64,000 bases of DNA from Isochrysis galbana (taxonomy: Eukaryota; Haptophyta; Isochrysidales; Isochrysidaceae). The notes beneath the pieces are model-generated. The model worked only from the letters and a program-made list of their open reading frames with translations. It had not been told where the DNA came from and did no database searches. Shown piece after piece: positions 10,401 through 20,800 of the stretch (its first letter is position 1; every line of letters starts with the position of its first letter). Where the stretch lies: the NCBI GenBank assembly GCA_018136815.1, contig CM030936.1:4292474-4356473 (forward strand), read 5' to 3'. A program made the position numbers and the translations under genes.

Positions 10401-13142
10401 CGTTCTGACCTGATTGATCGGCAAACAGAGATCCTTGCGGGCGGTGTAGCCGGAAGTGAGCCTGTGGCTTCCGTGGCGCTGACTGTGCGCGCGTTGGCAG
10501 CGCTTCATGCAGCCGACGAGGCGATTCGCCGCTTCGGTTCTGCAAACGGTGCGAAGGTGGGCGAGTTGAGCGGAGACCATGGCGCTACTGTGTACCACAG
10601 CTCGTTGACCGGTGGGCAACCGCCATGGGCGGCAGCGCACGCTGATGACTCGATCGGCGTGCAACTTTCATCTGTTGCCCTGAATACGCTCGGTCGAGAC
10701 GTGCTTGCTGGCAAGGCAGGTGGCACCAAATCCCTCCGACTTGGTGCTCCATTGGATGCGATCCGCCTTGAGGTCGACCTCTTGGACACGGCGCGCGTCA
10801 CCGGGAAACCGGACTTGGCGCCGCCCTTGGCCGTGTACAACGATGGAACCGTCGAGGAGATGGATCCGCCTTATCGGTGCGTGCTATCCACGGCTCCAGG
10901 GACAGCGCTACGATCTCAAATTCGGCAGGTGCTGGCTGCCGCGGACACGTCCCCTGTGGACATGCTAGTTGTGCTCCATGGGCTACTGCCTAAGGGCCAC
11001 AAGAGCGGAGAGAGTGTCGAACTTGGTGAAGGCGTGCTTGATTTGCGCAAGCTGATGCGCGACGAGGAACCGTCCGCCCTCAGTGTCGGCCAGTCGATCG
11101 ACTTTGAGGGCACTGTCCAGCTCGAACTCATCGACGAGGGATACAAATCCGCCGAATTGCCGTCGATAGGCACGGTTCGGACGGTCGTCTCGGGTGCAAG
11201 AGCTGCGCTCCGTCGGATCATGGCCGAGGCACGTGGTACGGTGGTCTCTATGACGGCGCACATCCTTGCGCTCCGCGACGTGCGCTCGCTCGACTCGTTG
11301 GTGGACTCGATACAAGTCGGGCTGTCATTTGCCGGTGCCAGGGAAGTTTTGTCTCCATCGATGCCCCTGGACGACGACAAGAACTCCTACTCGTTGGAGT
11401 GGAGGTGCATCAGCTGTCGTTCATCGACTTCCTTGCAATCGATCTCACCGCCCGCGTACCGTGCTCCGCCTCTGCGACGTGGGACCACCTAGTCGCAGTC
11501 CGTGGGGAGCGCACGCGTGGCAATACCAAAGCATGCTCTTCCCATATCACAAGGTGACGCCCCGCTTGACCCACCTTGGCTCAGGTGCGTCATCGAAACA
11601 GGGGCGGACTCTCCCTCCTACCCGGCTGTATTGTCCACGCTACGCGATGCAGCTCGGGCGGGTGGTACAAAGCCGCACGCTGTTGTATGCATCTGGGGTG
11701 TGCCGGCCGCCTCTAATAAGACGGCCAAACGCACTCTACTCTCGCGCGTCGAGCTGCCGCTTGGATCGTCAGTGGTCGATCTCCGCAAAGCTAAAATAGA
11801 ACTTTCGGCTGAAGACACTACCGGCAGCCGCCGATCGCTTCCCCCGCTTGGCGTGCTGACGCTGTCTCTCACTGCTGCCGAGCCAATGAGGTGGCTGGAG
11901 GCCGCTGCAGCTGCATCAGTGGAGGCACCTTACACCCAACCTTCGAGGGCTCTGAATGCCTTAGACTCGACTCAGAGCCTCAGCTGCGTTGAGGTCCCGA
12001 TTCGCCGGCCTCCCCTGCGGCCAATCGCTTCCGGCGCCTCCCGCTCGCTATTGGCCATCCGGCAGCGACTGGCCTTAAGCTCCCTGGGTTCACTATTGAC
12101 CGGAACGAAAGGGAGCCTTGACGCCGGCGGCGCTCTGCCCACCTTCTCGCTGGCTATTGATGATGTACGCGGCATGCCTCCGCTCGAATTGAAGGAGGCT
12201 CATGGTGAGGGCGCCGAGGTGACGCGCCGCACCATCCGCATGTGTCTAGTTGAAATTCGCAATCACGCGACTGCCGATCCTGGACCGGACGATGTCGCAT
12301 TCTTGGGAAACATCCTCACACTGCCTGTTGAGTATCGAGAAAGTGGTGGGAAGGATGGAGTGTGGGAACTTGCAGCGGCTGATAGGGCGCTCGTGCTGCG
12401 CTTGGACGCGGCGCGTTCTGCACGGATGTCACTATTGATCGAACTCACGGCAGCTATCTCTCGCCGCGCTAATATAGAGCCACGGATTGCTTTATGCGGC
12501 TGGGCACTCCTACCGCTCTCCCATGCTCTCGATGAGGTCGCGGCTGGACGCAAGCCCCCGTCTTTCGAGCCAGCAGTGATGGGCGGCTCCCTCATGAGTG
12601 CGGGCACTCTCCGGCTGCCCGGAAGGAGCGCCGCCGAGGCGCAGGCGTCGCCCCCGAGGCTCAAATTGGTAGTCGCCATGGTGAGCCGGGCAGCCGATGC
12701 TCTACCGGGGCAGCTCATCGCACCCGCCGCCGCCATTCCTCTCCTCGATGGGACGCGCCGGCTTGCCCTTTCCTCGCCGCGCGACTTCGGAGAGGCGCAC
12801 CTAGCGCTGTCTGCCTTTTGTGCCCTTGCAGAGGCGCCCGATACATTGTCGTTCTTGCGCGAGACTTGGGACTCGAAAGCTGCCGCGAGGCGTGGATCGC
12901 GGCAAGAGGTGGAGCCCGCAGCACTCGCCGCCGAGGTGCTAAGCGGCGCGGCTCTCCTCGCCCGTGCTGATGAACTGACTCTCCCACCCTTCGAGCCTCC
13001 TGAGATCCGGCTTGTGAGTGAACGTGAAATCACCATCTCGCGTTACGGCGCCCGGGCCAAGGTGGACCCCCTCGCGCTGCTTTGCCATGACGATGGCGGC
13101 TTCGCCTTTGCTCCTGTCCGGACCGCTGACGCGCTTCGTTGA
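4406..13142 (+). CDS. Giant protein of tandem RPGRIP1-type C2 repeats
   Basis: Proposed exons, with phases that fit throughout: 4406-6361, 6437-6667, 6826-7383, 7473-7526, 7669-8117, 8381-8893, 9027-9471, 9549-9956, 10167-11404 and 11585-13142, giving 2,469 residues. About eleven repeats of 150-190 residues follow one plan: an opening strand, V-x-VD-x-PGE-x-x-P, a basic/hydrophobic strand, ALxSED..DSEILFVVL, ExELGxAxxSLEELLEAGxD and GxxVGELxVSIxALxAMxxI. This closely matches the C-terminal C2 domain of RPGRIP1/RPGRIP1L, proteins of the ciliary transition zone, and a flagellar role is inferred. A twelfth, weaker repeat may lie at about 12140-12690. Ala/Ser-rich linkers separate the early repeats. 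Intron 3 appears to be GC-AG (7384-7472). The 75-base intron 6362-6436 has no stop and could be retained in frame. I see no catalytic motif, transmembrane segment or coiled coil. Confidence 0.8.
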
Positions 13143-13569
13143 GAGGTCGCCCAAGATTAGTTGCCGTGCCGGCATGCATACAGTACGCGTCACTCCTCAA
13201 GACGTCTTAAAGTTTTTAATTTTTTAACAAATTTTTATGGGTCGCGGCGCGGCAAAGGAACGGAACTGGCGCTAACTCAAGACAGGACTCCCTGCCGCGG
13301 CAAGCGCAAGCACCCTTCCCCCTTATGCCACCCAGCTCTTCACTAGCTTTCTACCTGCACTAGCTGGAGGGCCCCTCCCTCCACACTCAAACAGCCCTCC
13401 ACGCCAGGATCCTGTTCCCTGTTCTGGTCTCGCAGGCAAGGGGGCCTAATGGGAGGGAGAGGAGCAACTCCTCAGAGAGGAGCTGAGGGGTAGGAGATGT
13501 CTGAGTGGGGGCGCTATACCCTTGCGCTAGGCACGGGCAGCGACGCCGCCTCAAGACATCCTCCCTCTT
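13143..13569. other. Spacer downstream of the C2-repeat gene
   Basis: After the stop at 13142 there is a short AT-rich stretch (13205-13240, with TTTTTAATTTTTTAACAAATTTTT), the only such run nearby and a plausible 3'-end region. The rest is mixed sequence leading into the tandem repeats. I see no gene here. Confidence 0.4.
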
Positions 13570-13945
13570 GTCTTGAGTCGAAATTTTTGGTGCTTGAAAC
13601 AGAGGGCGAGGGGGGTTGTGCTTCTTGGGTTGGTTGTAGTTGCAAGAGGGAGTGGGAGAGGGAGTGAAGTGTTGGAAGAGGGCCCAAGGCAGGGCACTGA
13701 GTTGTAGGTGATTGTGGCCCACAAGAGTGGGGTGAAAACGAGAAGTGTATCAGCATGCGTCTTGAGTTGAAATTTTTGGTGCTTTGAACAGAGGGCGAGG
13801 GGGTTCGTGCTGTTTGGGTTGGTTGTAGAGGGAAGGGAGAGTGGGAGAGGGAGTCAAGTGTTGAAGGAGTGCCCAAGGCAGGGCACTGCGTTGTAGGTTC
13901 TTGTGGCCCAAAGGAGTGGGGTGAAAACGAGAAGTGAGTCAACAT
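13570..13945. repeat. Two tandem copies of a ~189-bp unit
   Basis: Copy 1 (about 13570-13757) and copy 2 (about 13758-13945) share CTTGAGT-GAAATTTTTGGTGC, AACAGAGGGCGAGG, GGGTTGGTTGTAG, AAGGCAGGGCACTG and GTGGGGTGAAAACGAGAAGTG in order. The unit is a multiple of three, so the minus strand reads as an open repeated Ser/Pro-rich peptide of about 63 residues per unit. There is no independent sign that it is translated. Confidence 0.7.
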
Positions 13946-14047
13946 CAACATGGAAACGAAAATAGAGGCTTAGGGTGCTCTCCGTAGGGCAGATTGATGG
14001 TTGTGAAGTGCCCTCCGCCATGTCCCATGTTGGGTGCACTGATAGTG

Positions 14048-14150
14048 GGTGGTTCCTCCCCCATGGCGGGGGAGGAGTGGAGAGAGGGGGTGCTCGTGCC
14101 CCCCCCCAGGAGTGAACCAAGAATAAACTTAGTTGGCTTGTTGTCATACA
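14048..14150 (-). repeat. Dispersed GC-rich repeat shared with the LINE 5' region
   Basis: On the minus strand this reads AACTAAGTTTAT-CTTGGTTC, then a G-run, GCACGAGC, C-rich sequence, CTCTCTCCACTCCTCCC and GGGGGAGGAACCACCCA. The same order occurs on the + strand at 47107-47195, just upstream of the LINE ORF1. A more degraded relative may lie at about 44110-44190. It is probably an old LINE 5'-UTR fragment or a small non-coding element. Confidence 0.5.
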
Positions 14151-14249
14151 TAGTAGACGGGTACCAGACTCACCTTTCGCTTTCGTTTTCGCCCTCGGCG
14201 CTCCCATAGACTACAGATGGGCGGAAGGGGAGGGAGAGAAGCCCCCCGT

Positions 14250-14393
14250 CTATTGGGGGTAGTAGCAGCCACGGAGGAAAAGAGGGGCCTCTACAATGCC
14301 TACTCGCGCCAGCTGGCGGCCGTTTGGGGGGAGTAGCAGTCACGGAGCAAAAGAGCGTCCTCTACAAAGCCTACTCGCGCCAGCTGACGGCCG
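14250..14393. repeat. Two tandem copies of a ~72-bp unit
   Basis: Both copies contain GGGAGTAGCAG (or GGTAGTAGCAG), CACGGAG, AAAGAG, CCTCTACAA, GCCTACTCGCGCCAGCTG and CGGCCGT in order. No coding meaning is seen. The block lies about 400 bases beyond the 3' end of cactin. Confidence 0.6.
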
Positions 14394-14789
14394 TCCGACC
14401 TCTAGTGCTCTCGCATCCGCGTCTAGCCCTCGAACCACACAAGAGCGCGCGTGCGCGCGTGCGTGACGTCGTTCGTCGTGTAAATGAGTGATGAGTGGCG
14501 CAGCGCACACAAACAGCCGCGCGGCGCTCGAGTGACGCGCACGTAAGCGAGCTAGAGAGCATCGCCACCAAGCGCTCTACGTTGCAAGTGGGAAGCTGAG
14601 GTGCGTCGCCACCGACCATGCCGCAGCTCGGCGCGAATGCGCGCATCGATGGCTCCGTGACGCACCCAGGAAGACGACAACTGGAGGGTGATGCACAGCA
14701 TGGCGCAGCGGACGGCGACGTGGTATGCGGCGCGAACCCCGCCCGCCCGCGCCGGCGCGAGCGCCGACAATAATCGACGTGCAAGAGGA

Positions 14790-17121
14790 TCACCGCCGGT
14801 AGCGGTGCCTGCGGTCGCGGGGCCGGGGCGCAGCCGGGTTGAGGGGCAGGAGCCGCACGAGCGCGTGCGTGCCATTTACTGTCACAATCGCATGCGCGGA
14901 ATCCGCCGTGCCCGCACCTCTTGAAGTTGAAGTAGAGCTGCAGGATGCCGCGCTCGAACTTGCAGCGGAATCCGCGCTTGTGGGATGTCTCCCACTCTTG
15001 ATTGACGATCTTGAAGGCGATGTCCTCGTACGGTGCGCCACCGTGGAATCGCAGCAAGCACGTGTCGGTGGCGCCGCTGGGGTCGGGCAGCAAGGAGTAG
15101 CTGGGTGTCTTGCTGCGATCGATCAGATCCGGGTAGAATATGTTGAACTTGTATCCCTGAACCATCTTAGGCGGTGGGTTGTCGTGGTCGTAGTGCGTCT
15201 GGTTGTATTTGTTCCACTCGTATCCGGTGTGCACTCGATTGAAATACTTGGGCTTGCGCGGCCGGTACTTGTCGTGCCACCACTCCACCTTGTCTTCGAG
15301 AGGCACCTCGAAGGAGAAGCGCGCCTCGCCGCTGCCCATGCCCTTGCGAGCCTCTATCTCGACGAGTGAGGCGGCGCTCGTGGCGGCTCCATCCGGCTGC
15401 GTGGGCTTGGGCATGGACCTCCTCGCCCTGTGGCGCACTTCGGCAAGCTGGGATGCGTCGTCCTCTTCCTCGATGACAAGGGCGAGGTCCTCGCGCCCTA
15501 GCTCGGGCAGCAAGCGGGGACTGAAGCGCCCGTCGGAGATGGGCGCCGCGGGCGCCTGCTGAGCGCGGTCCAGGTCATCGAGCTCCTCCGGCAGCTCGGC
15601 GTCGTCCTGCGGGGGGGAGGGGGTGCCGGCGGCACGATGACGGCCGATCGTGCGCATCCGCTGTCCACAACGGCAGCGCGCACGTCGTGGGCCTCCGCCA
15701 TCCGCACCAGCAGCGCGCGCGCAACGCTTGGGGGGGTAGGTGGGTGGGTGGGGGGGGCGTCTGCGCACCTGCCCATCCGGTGGGCGCGCCGCCCGCTCGA
15801 CGTCAGGGCTGGAAGTGCCCGCCCCGTCACCCGCTCGATCGCGCGCCCGCCGGGCGGGAGGCAGGGAGCTCTGCCGTTTCCGCATCTCCAGGTAGATCTC
15901 CTTGAGGACATGCCGCGCGTGCATTCGCTTGAGCCGGACAAGGACGGCCTCCCAGTAGTCGGTGTTTGTGTCCTGCGAGGAGGTGGCCCCTAGGTCGTGA
16001 GCGGCAGCCGCCGCACCCGAGCGGCAAGCAGAAGAGCGGCGCGGCGCGGCGCGGCGCGGCGCACCAGCCGCCGCTGCTCTTCAATCTGCCCCTCGAGCTC
16101 CTCGAGCTCAGCGGTCGACTTTTGACGCAGCATGGCATCGATCTCATCGCGCACTTGCTGCTGCACCGACGTGATGGCGGTCTGTGATGCCTGGCCCGCG
16201 CGGGAGGATGGGACGCACTTGGGCAGGACCGCGGGGGCCAGGGAGACGCCGGCGGTGCGGTCCGGCCGCGCACCTGCAGTGAATCCTCGCAGAGGTGCAC
16301 CATCGCCGCCCAGAAGCGCCGGTTCCGCGCATCAAGCTCGCCGATGCGCGTGCAGTCGGCGAGGAGCTCGCGCAGCTCGCGCTCGCCCGCCTCGTCGAGC
16401 ACGACGAGGGGATCCTGCCGGGCACGGTGGCCGGTCGGCGGGCAAGAGGGAGGCGCAGGCGCAGAGGGGGGGAGGCGCACGCGCAGGCACGGCACGGCGC
16501 GCGCGGCGGCCGGTCAGCCGCTGAGAGAGAGCGCGCGGGAGGGGGGGGGGGGGCGCCCCTCACCAGCACCTCGCAGCCGATGGCCCGCTCGTCGTCTTGC
16601 GGCTCGCTGTGTCGGATCGCGGCGAGTGCAGCGAGCAGGATGTCGACAGGTGTGGCCCGCCCTTCATCGACCCTCTTTAACGCTCGCGACTCCTCCTGGC
16701 TCAGCTGGAATTCGTCCTCTCTCCTCTCATTCTCGACGTATCCCATCTGCTCTCTCTGCCTCTCTAGCTCTCTCCTCTCCTTCTCCATCTGCTCTCTCTC
16801 TCGCTCTCGCTGCTCTCGCGCGTGCTTTACCTTGAGCAGCTCCTCCGCCAGCTCCCTCCGTCTCCTCCTCCCTCCCTCTCCCTCTCCGCCTCCCCCTCCC
16901 CCCCTCTCTACCTCTCCCTCTCCCTCTCTCCCTCTCTCTGCCTCTCCCTCTCTCTCTCTCTTCTTCTTCCACTGAAAGGGGTCGCTGAGGAGATTGGGGT
17001 CATTCCATGGGTTGGAAGCGTTGGAGTAGCCCGAGAGGGAGGCCTCGCCGCGCCGGTGGGCCGCCTTGGCCGCCTTCTTGGCCAGACGGCGCTGTCGCTT
17101 CTGCTCGGCGGTCTCCTCCAT
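14790..17121 (-). CDS. CACTIN: Cactin, splicing-associated protein
   Basis: Cactin is a conserved nuclear protein that associates with the spliceosome and is needed for accurate splicing. Proposed exons in reading order: 17121-16564, 16414-16274, 16190-16065, 15972-15769, 15606-14918 and 14808-14790. All junctions are GT-AG with consistent phases, giving 578 residues (human cactin is about 750). The N-terminus has SNASNPWNDPNLL and a charged coiled region (ELAEELLKVKHAREQRERERE). The middle domain has EGRATPVDILLAAL and an RRFWAAMVHLCEDSL stretch. The C-terminal domain (about residues 454-578) is nearly canonical: KYRPRKPKYFNRVHTGYEW, YNQTHYDHDNPPPKMVQGYK, FNIFYPDLID, LRFHGGAPYEDIAFKIVN and FERGILQLYFNFKR. 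The last exon supplies only the terminal HRYRR. A (GA)n-encoded Arg/Glu/Gly insert occupies about residues 53-85. Exon 4 is the least certain part. Confidence 0.9.
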
Positions 17122-17954
17122 GGGGAGAGAAAGTGGGAGGGGGGAGAGTGGGGGGGCGGGGGGGGGCGGCGGGAAGAAAGGGAAGAGAGAGGGAGGGGAG
17201 AGAGAAGAGAAGGAGTCGGGGGGGGGGGGGGGGGACGGAAGAAAGAGAAGATACTACTAGGGTGTGTGAGAGAGAAGTAGAGAGTGTGCCGCCAGCGCGC
17301 GCGCTTGGGTCTGGGGGGGCGTAGGGTGACCCACAGAATACTCAAAGTTATAAAGATTTTGTGGGTTTATTTCTATTATCAGAGGGTGCGATCCTCGTCT
17401 CGGCGGTGCCCCCTGCAGCACTGGGTGCGCGCGTGGTGCCGCCGTGTGCTTTTTACCCATAGTTTGCATCTACTCTTCATTCTTCACTACTACTAGAGTA
17501 CTTTTGTAGAGTACTCTAATCAAACAACAAACAATCTGTGGCAAGTGCATAGAGGGCGGTCGTCTACCGGGGAGCCTTTTAAATCTAGCTCCTATCGCTT
17601 AACCGGCGAAGCACCCTGGGAGGTGCTGCATGTCGCAGTTGCCTCGAGGGCGGGGTGTGTTTACAATATATGGAACCGTCGTCCATTTACCTTAATACAT
17701 GGAGCTTAGAGTAATCAACTGTCACGAAGCACCTTCACAGGTGCTTCCTGCCGCCGCTTAAGAGATAAAATAAAAAAAATCCAACTGGGAAGATGCGCAC
17801 CTGCACTGAGCCGCTGGCCGATGCCGCACGCCGACGCAGGTGAAGACGCAGGTGAAGATGTCCCTGCAGGCCCTGCAGAGACCCCGGCAGAGCCCGGGGG
17901 CGGGCTGGCGGGTCATCTGAGCGCCCCAGCTTGCATTCATGGTTATGTCTGGGG
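17122..17954. other. Spacer upstream of cactin with microsatellites and small hairpins
   Basis: 17130-17250 is a long G/GA-rich tract, forming a pyrimidine-rich leader for cactin on the minus strand. TACTACTAGGGTG lies at 17252-17264 and a related CTACTACTAGAGTAC at about 17488. Two similar hairpins with GAAGCACC / GGTGCTT-type arms lie at about 17608-17630 and 17726-17747; the second has a perfect 9-bp stem and a 4-base loop. I see no gene. Confidence 0.4.
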
Positions 17955-18255
17955 CCTAGGCTCCTTCAGACGGCGAAGGGGTAGCGTTGCGTACTCCCGG
18001 GGTTGCTGGAGTGCTGCAGCGACAAACTTCGAAGATGCTGCTGAGACCGCAGAGGTCGCCAGTCGAGCGCCCGAAGTCTGTGGTGTCGCAGATTTGGCAA
18101 CCAGTGGTGAGTCAGGCGCTCTCCGGCTGGGCTCCTTCAGAAGGCGAAGGCTTAGCGTCACGCATTCCCAGTGTTGCGGGAGTGCTGCAGCTTGCGAGAG
18201 TGCTGCAACGACGAACGGCCCGGATGCTGCCGGGGCAGCAGAGGTGGCGGTCTGG
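17955..18255 (+). repeat. Tandem degenerate repeat of ~170 bp
   Basis: Two units (from about 17955 and 18125) share GGCTCCTTCAGA-GGCGAAGG, TAGCGT, TTGC-GGAGTGCTGCAGC and AACGATGCTGC-like sequence. The frame 17821-18297 is open through both and reads LGSFRRRR twice. Without further coding support I treat this as a repeat rather than a gene. Confidence 0.5.
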
Positions 18256-18420
18256 GGCCCACCAAAGAAAGGGCACCGGAGATGTCCTAGTTACTAGTTA
18301 CACCTACCTCTACCTATCCGCTATCCGGTTAGCGGTTAGGGTTAGCATATCCAAAAATCTCGTGATGAATCGCCTCAATCTTGACTTGGTCAATTTTCAC
18401 CCTTAAAAGTTAAAATATGC

Positions 18421-18436
18421 TGTTTGACCGCCCTAC
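18421..18436 (+). repeat. Copy 2 of the motif TGTTTGACCGCCCTAC
   Basis: Exact match to 1147-1162 and 44241-44256, again preceded by an AT-rich stretch containing CCCTTAAAAGTTAAAAT. Confidence 0.5.
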
Positions 18437-19082
18437 GAAACACTATCGGTGGTGGCAAATGAAAATGAACGCTTCTCGCCCCGGCGGCTCGGTCCCCCCG
18501 ACTTAACTTGTAAACGGCAAACGGGCGCGGGACTTGGCGGATTTACCTTGACCTATTTTTCGGTGGGCGAAGCTGTCGCTCACGCCCACACGCCCACACA
18601 CCCCGGCCCCAGGTAGCGGTGCTCAAGTTCCTCCCCTTCCTCTTCTTCGTCAGTTCGTCACCGGGCCCGGCGGCCGCCGCTCTCGCACTTGCGCCCGACT
18701 TGGTATGACTGTATCTGTATGATTGCCGCGAGGCCCTTACCAATTTTTGGATGGGCGGAGCTCTCGCCCTCGCCTATTGTCAATAAACGCCGACACATAG
18801 CACATAACATCCGACGTCGACGTAGTGCAAGATAAAAAATCTGCGCGTCAATATCAATATCAATAACATGTTACATGTGGACATTCGAAGGATCAAACCA
18901 GCTTGTCCCACTTTCGAGCCGGCACGCGACCTTTCATAAGCATTCAGCGCGCAAATTGGCATTGGCCCACCGGCGGTGTATTCGTTGCGGGCTAGTGCGG
19001 CAATTAACAATGAAAAAAAAAACTTCTTAATATTCTCGCCGCGCGCGCGACCCTGCACGGTATCTTCGCAGCCTCGCCCGTT
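18437..19082. other. Spacer, no gene seen
   Basis: Mixed-composition sequence between the tandem repeat and LTR-like repeat Y. It contains only short unconvincing frames and an AT-rich patch at about 18780-18880. Confidence 0.4.
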
Positions 19083-19894
19083 TGTCGAGTCGAGCGCTAC
19101 CGGAGGGCTCTGAGCCACTCCGTCGCGAGCGGCACCGGCGGCTAGCGCGGCGCTTTGCCCCTCCTCCCCACCGGGAGTCGGGTGAATGAAATTCTGGACT
19201 GGGTCGGGCAACCCCATTCGGGTGTATGGACAGGGAACGAACGGCGAACGAAGGACTGTGGGGCGGCGAGGCGCTCCTAGCGGCCCTAGTGTGTTGGGTT
19301 TTAAGAGATTGTTAGACCTACAAAGAACTCTTCCCTCAGGGAGGGAGCCTAGGCTGCTTGAGTGCAGCGACGCAGCGAACAACGACGGACAAAGAGCCTG
19401 AGAACAACAGGTTACACCGACTCACGAACACACCGGAATCATTCACCCAAACAAAGCAAATTATCAAGCAACCGCGACCCCAAATCACCGATAACTCAAA
19501 CACGTCGCGAGAGACGGAGAGAGAGAGCGAGAGAGAGAGAGAGACTCCGCAGCGACGGCCGGAGCGTGTCTCCGTTGTAACTTCCCCACGTAGCGGAGAG
19601 TCCGAAGGGGAGCGTCATGTCGCGCGACCACGGCGATCACTTTGGATACAGATCGCAACGAGATGTCTTCACGACCGAATAAATCTTGCCGTTGAGCGTG
19701 AACCTTCTAGACGCTTCTAACGAACAACCCTGAGTAGCAACCAAGGGGAAGAAACACCAAAGGGGCCAAGGCTTGCATGTAGCTTGCATCAAGGGGAAAG
19801 ATTCCCTCACCTAGGAAGCGAACCTACACCGGTCTCCAAGGGGAGATGGCAAATTAAACCTCAAATCTCGAGCGGCTAGAGCAACCGACTCGCT
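19083..19894 (-). repeat. LTR-like repeat Y, copy 2 (3' side of the gypsy element)
   Basis: Nearly identical to 1989-2802 over its full length and with the same ends. It lies about 0.9 kb beyond the stop codon of the gypsy ORF on that element's strand, where a 3' LTR or 3' UTR would be. The minus strand carries the motif GGTTTAATTTGC followed by ATCTCCCCTTGG. Variants of this occur several times in the 5' block X (27841-28245), which supports membership of one element family. Confidence 0.6.
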
Positions 19895-20800
19895 CGCCAA
19901 AACCTTGACCGAGAAGAAAGAAGCAAGGACCTACAAGCCAAGGGTAGCGGACCTAGGGAATGTGAGAGGAAATTTCCGAACGCCAAGACGAACGCCAAAC
20001 GCCGAACGCGGGGATTCAACGAAACCCTAACCAGGCCAAGCAGAACCTACGAAGAACAGGCCTGGACAACAACGAAAGTCAGCAGGTCCCAAGAAAGAAC
20101 CGGAACCCAACAAGAAACAACAAGCCTTGCAAGAAGCTAAACAAGCCTTCACAAGGTAACTCGAGAGCCTGAGACAAGCGCGCAGCGAGCAACAGGCGAC
20201 CTGGCTCCTTTAGGTAAAGATTACCCGAAAGGAGGAAACCTGGAATCTAGACCTGACAAACAGGCTAGAAGGAACGAAACGAGAACTCGAATTCTAGATC
20301 GCTAGGGACGAACCCTACCAACCTAGATGTACCTGAGCTTCGCCGTGTGGCCGCACGACGAAGGACCTGGAAACAAGAGCCTGGAAATCGCATCATCTAG
20401 GATGAATGCGACACCCCCCGACTAAGATCGAGACGTCTCCCGATGTCGAGCGGTGAACTTGGAAACAGAGACCTGGAACCTGGAACTTGGGCTGACCAGA
20501 GGTCAGAATCGGAACAAGAAGCAACGGAACATAGCGAGCGAAACGTGGAGACAAGAACACCCTTTGGATCCAAAGCGAGCACGAAATCGGCGGCTTAACG
20601 CGGCGGCCTCTTTCGTACGCACTGCCCCACCCACTTCTCCCTTTTACAGGAGCTTTGCTCGGGTGTTGCGCCGGGTGTAGAGCGCAGGCAGCACGCGTTC
20701 AGCACCTCCATGATTCGCTCTGACAGAAATTTGGACTCGGAGCCCTAGCCGAGGCGTGGGGCTAGCCTAGAGGGACGGGTCCCTTACCCAAGACATGGGA
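19895..20800 (-). other. 3' non-coding part of the gypsy element
   Basis: Between the pol stop (20801) and repeat Y the sequence is rich in short AACCTGGAA/CCTGGA-type words and has no substantial ORF on either strand. Its position between pol and Y suggests it is the element's 3' UTR or the U3 part of its LTR. The exact LTR boundary could not be fixed by eye. Confidence 0.4.

Noticed and set aside
13387-14207. Several Ser/Pro-rich minus-strand frames
   Set aside because: They follow the tandem repeat and the LINE leader fragment and have no recognisable protein features.
17821-18297. 158-residue frame with internal repeats
   Set aside because: Explained by the DNA tandem repeat; no start context or family support.
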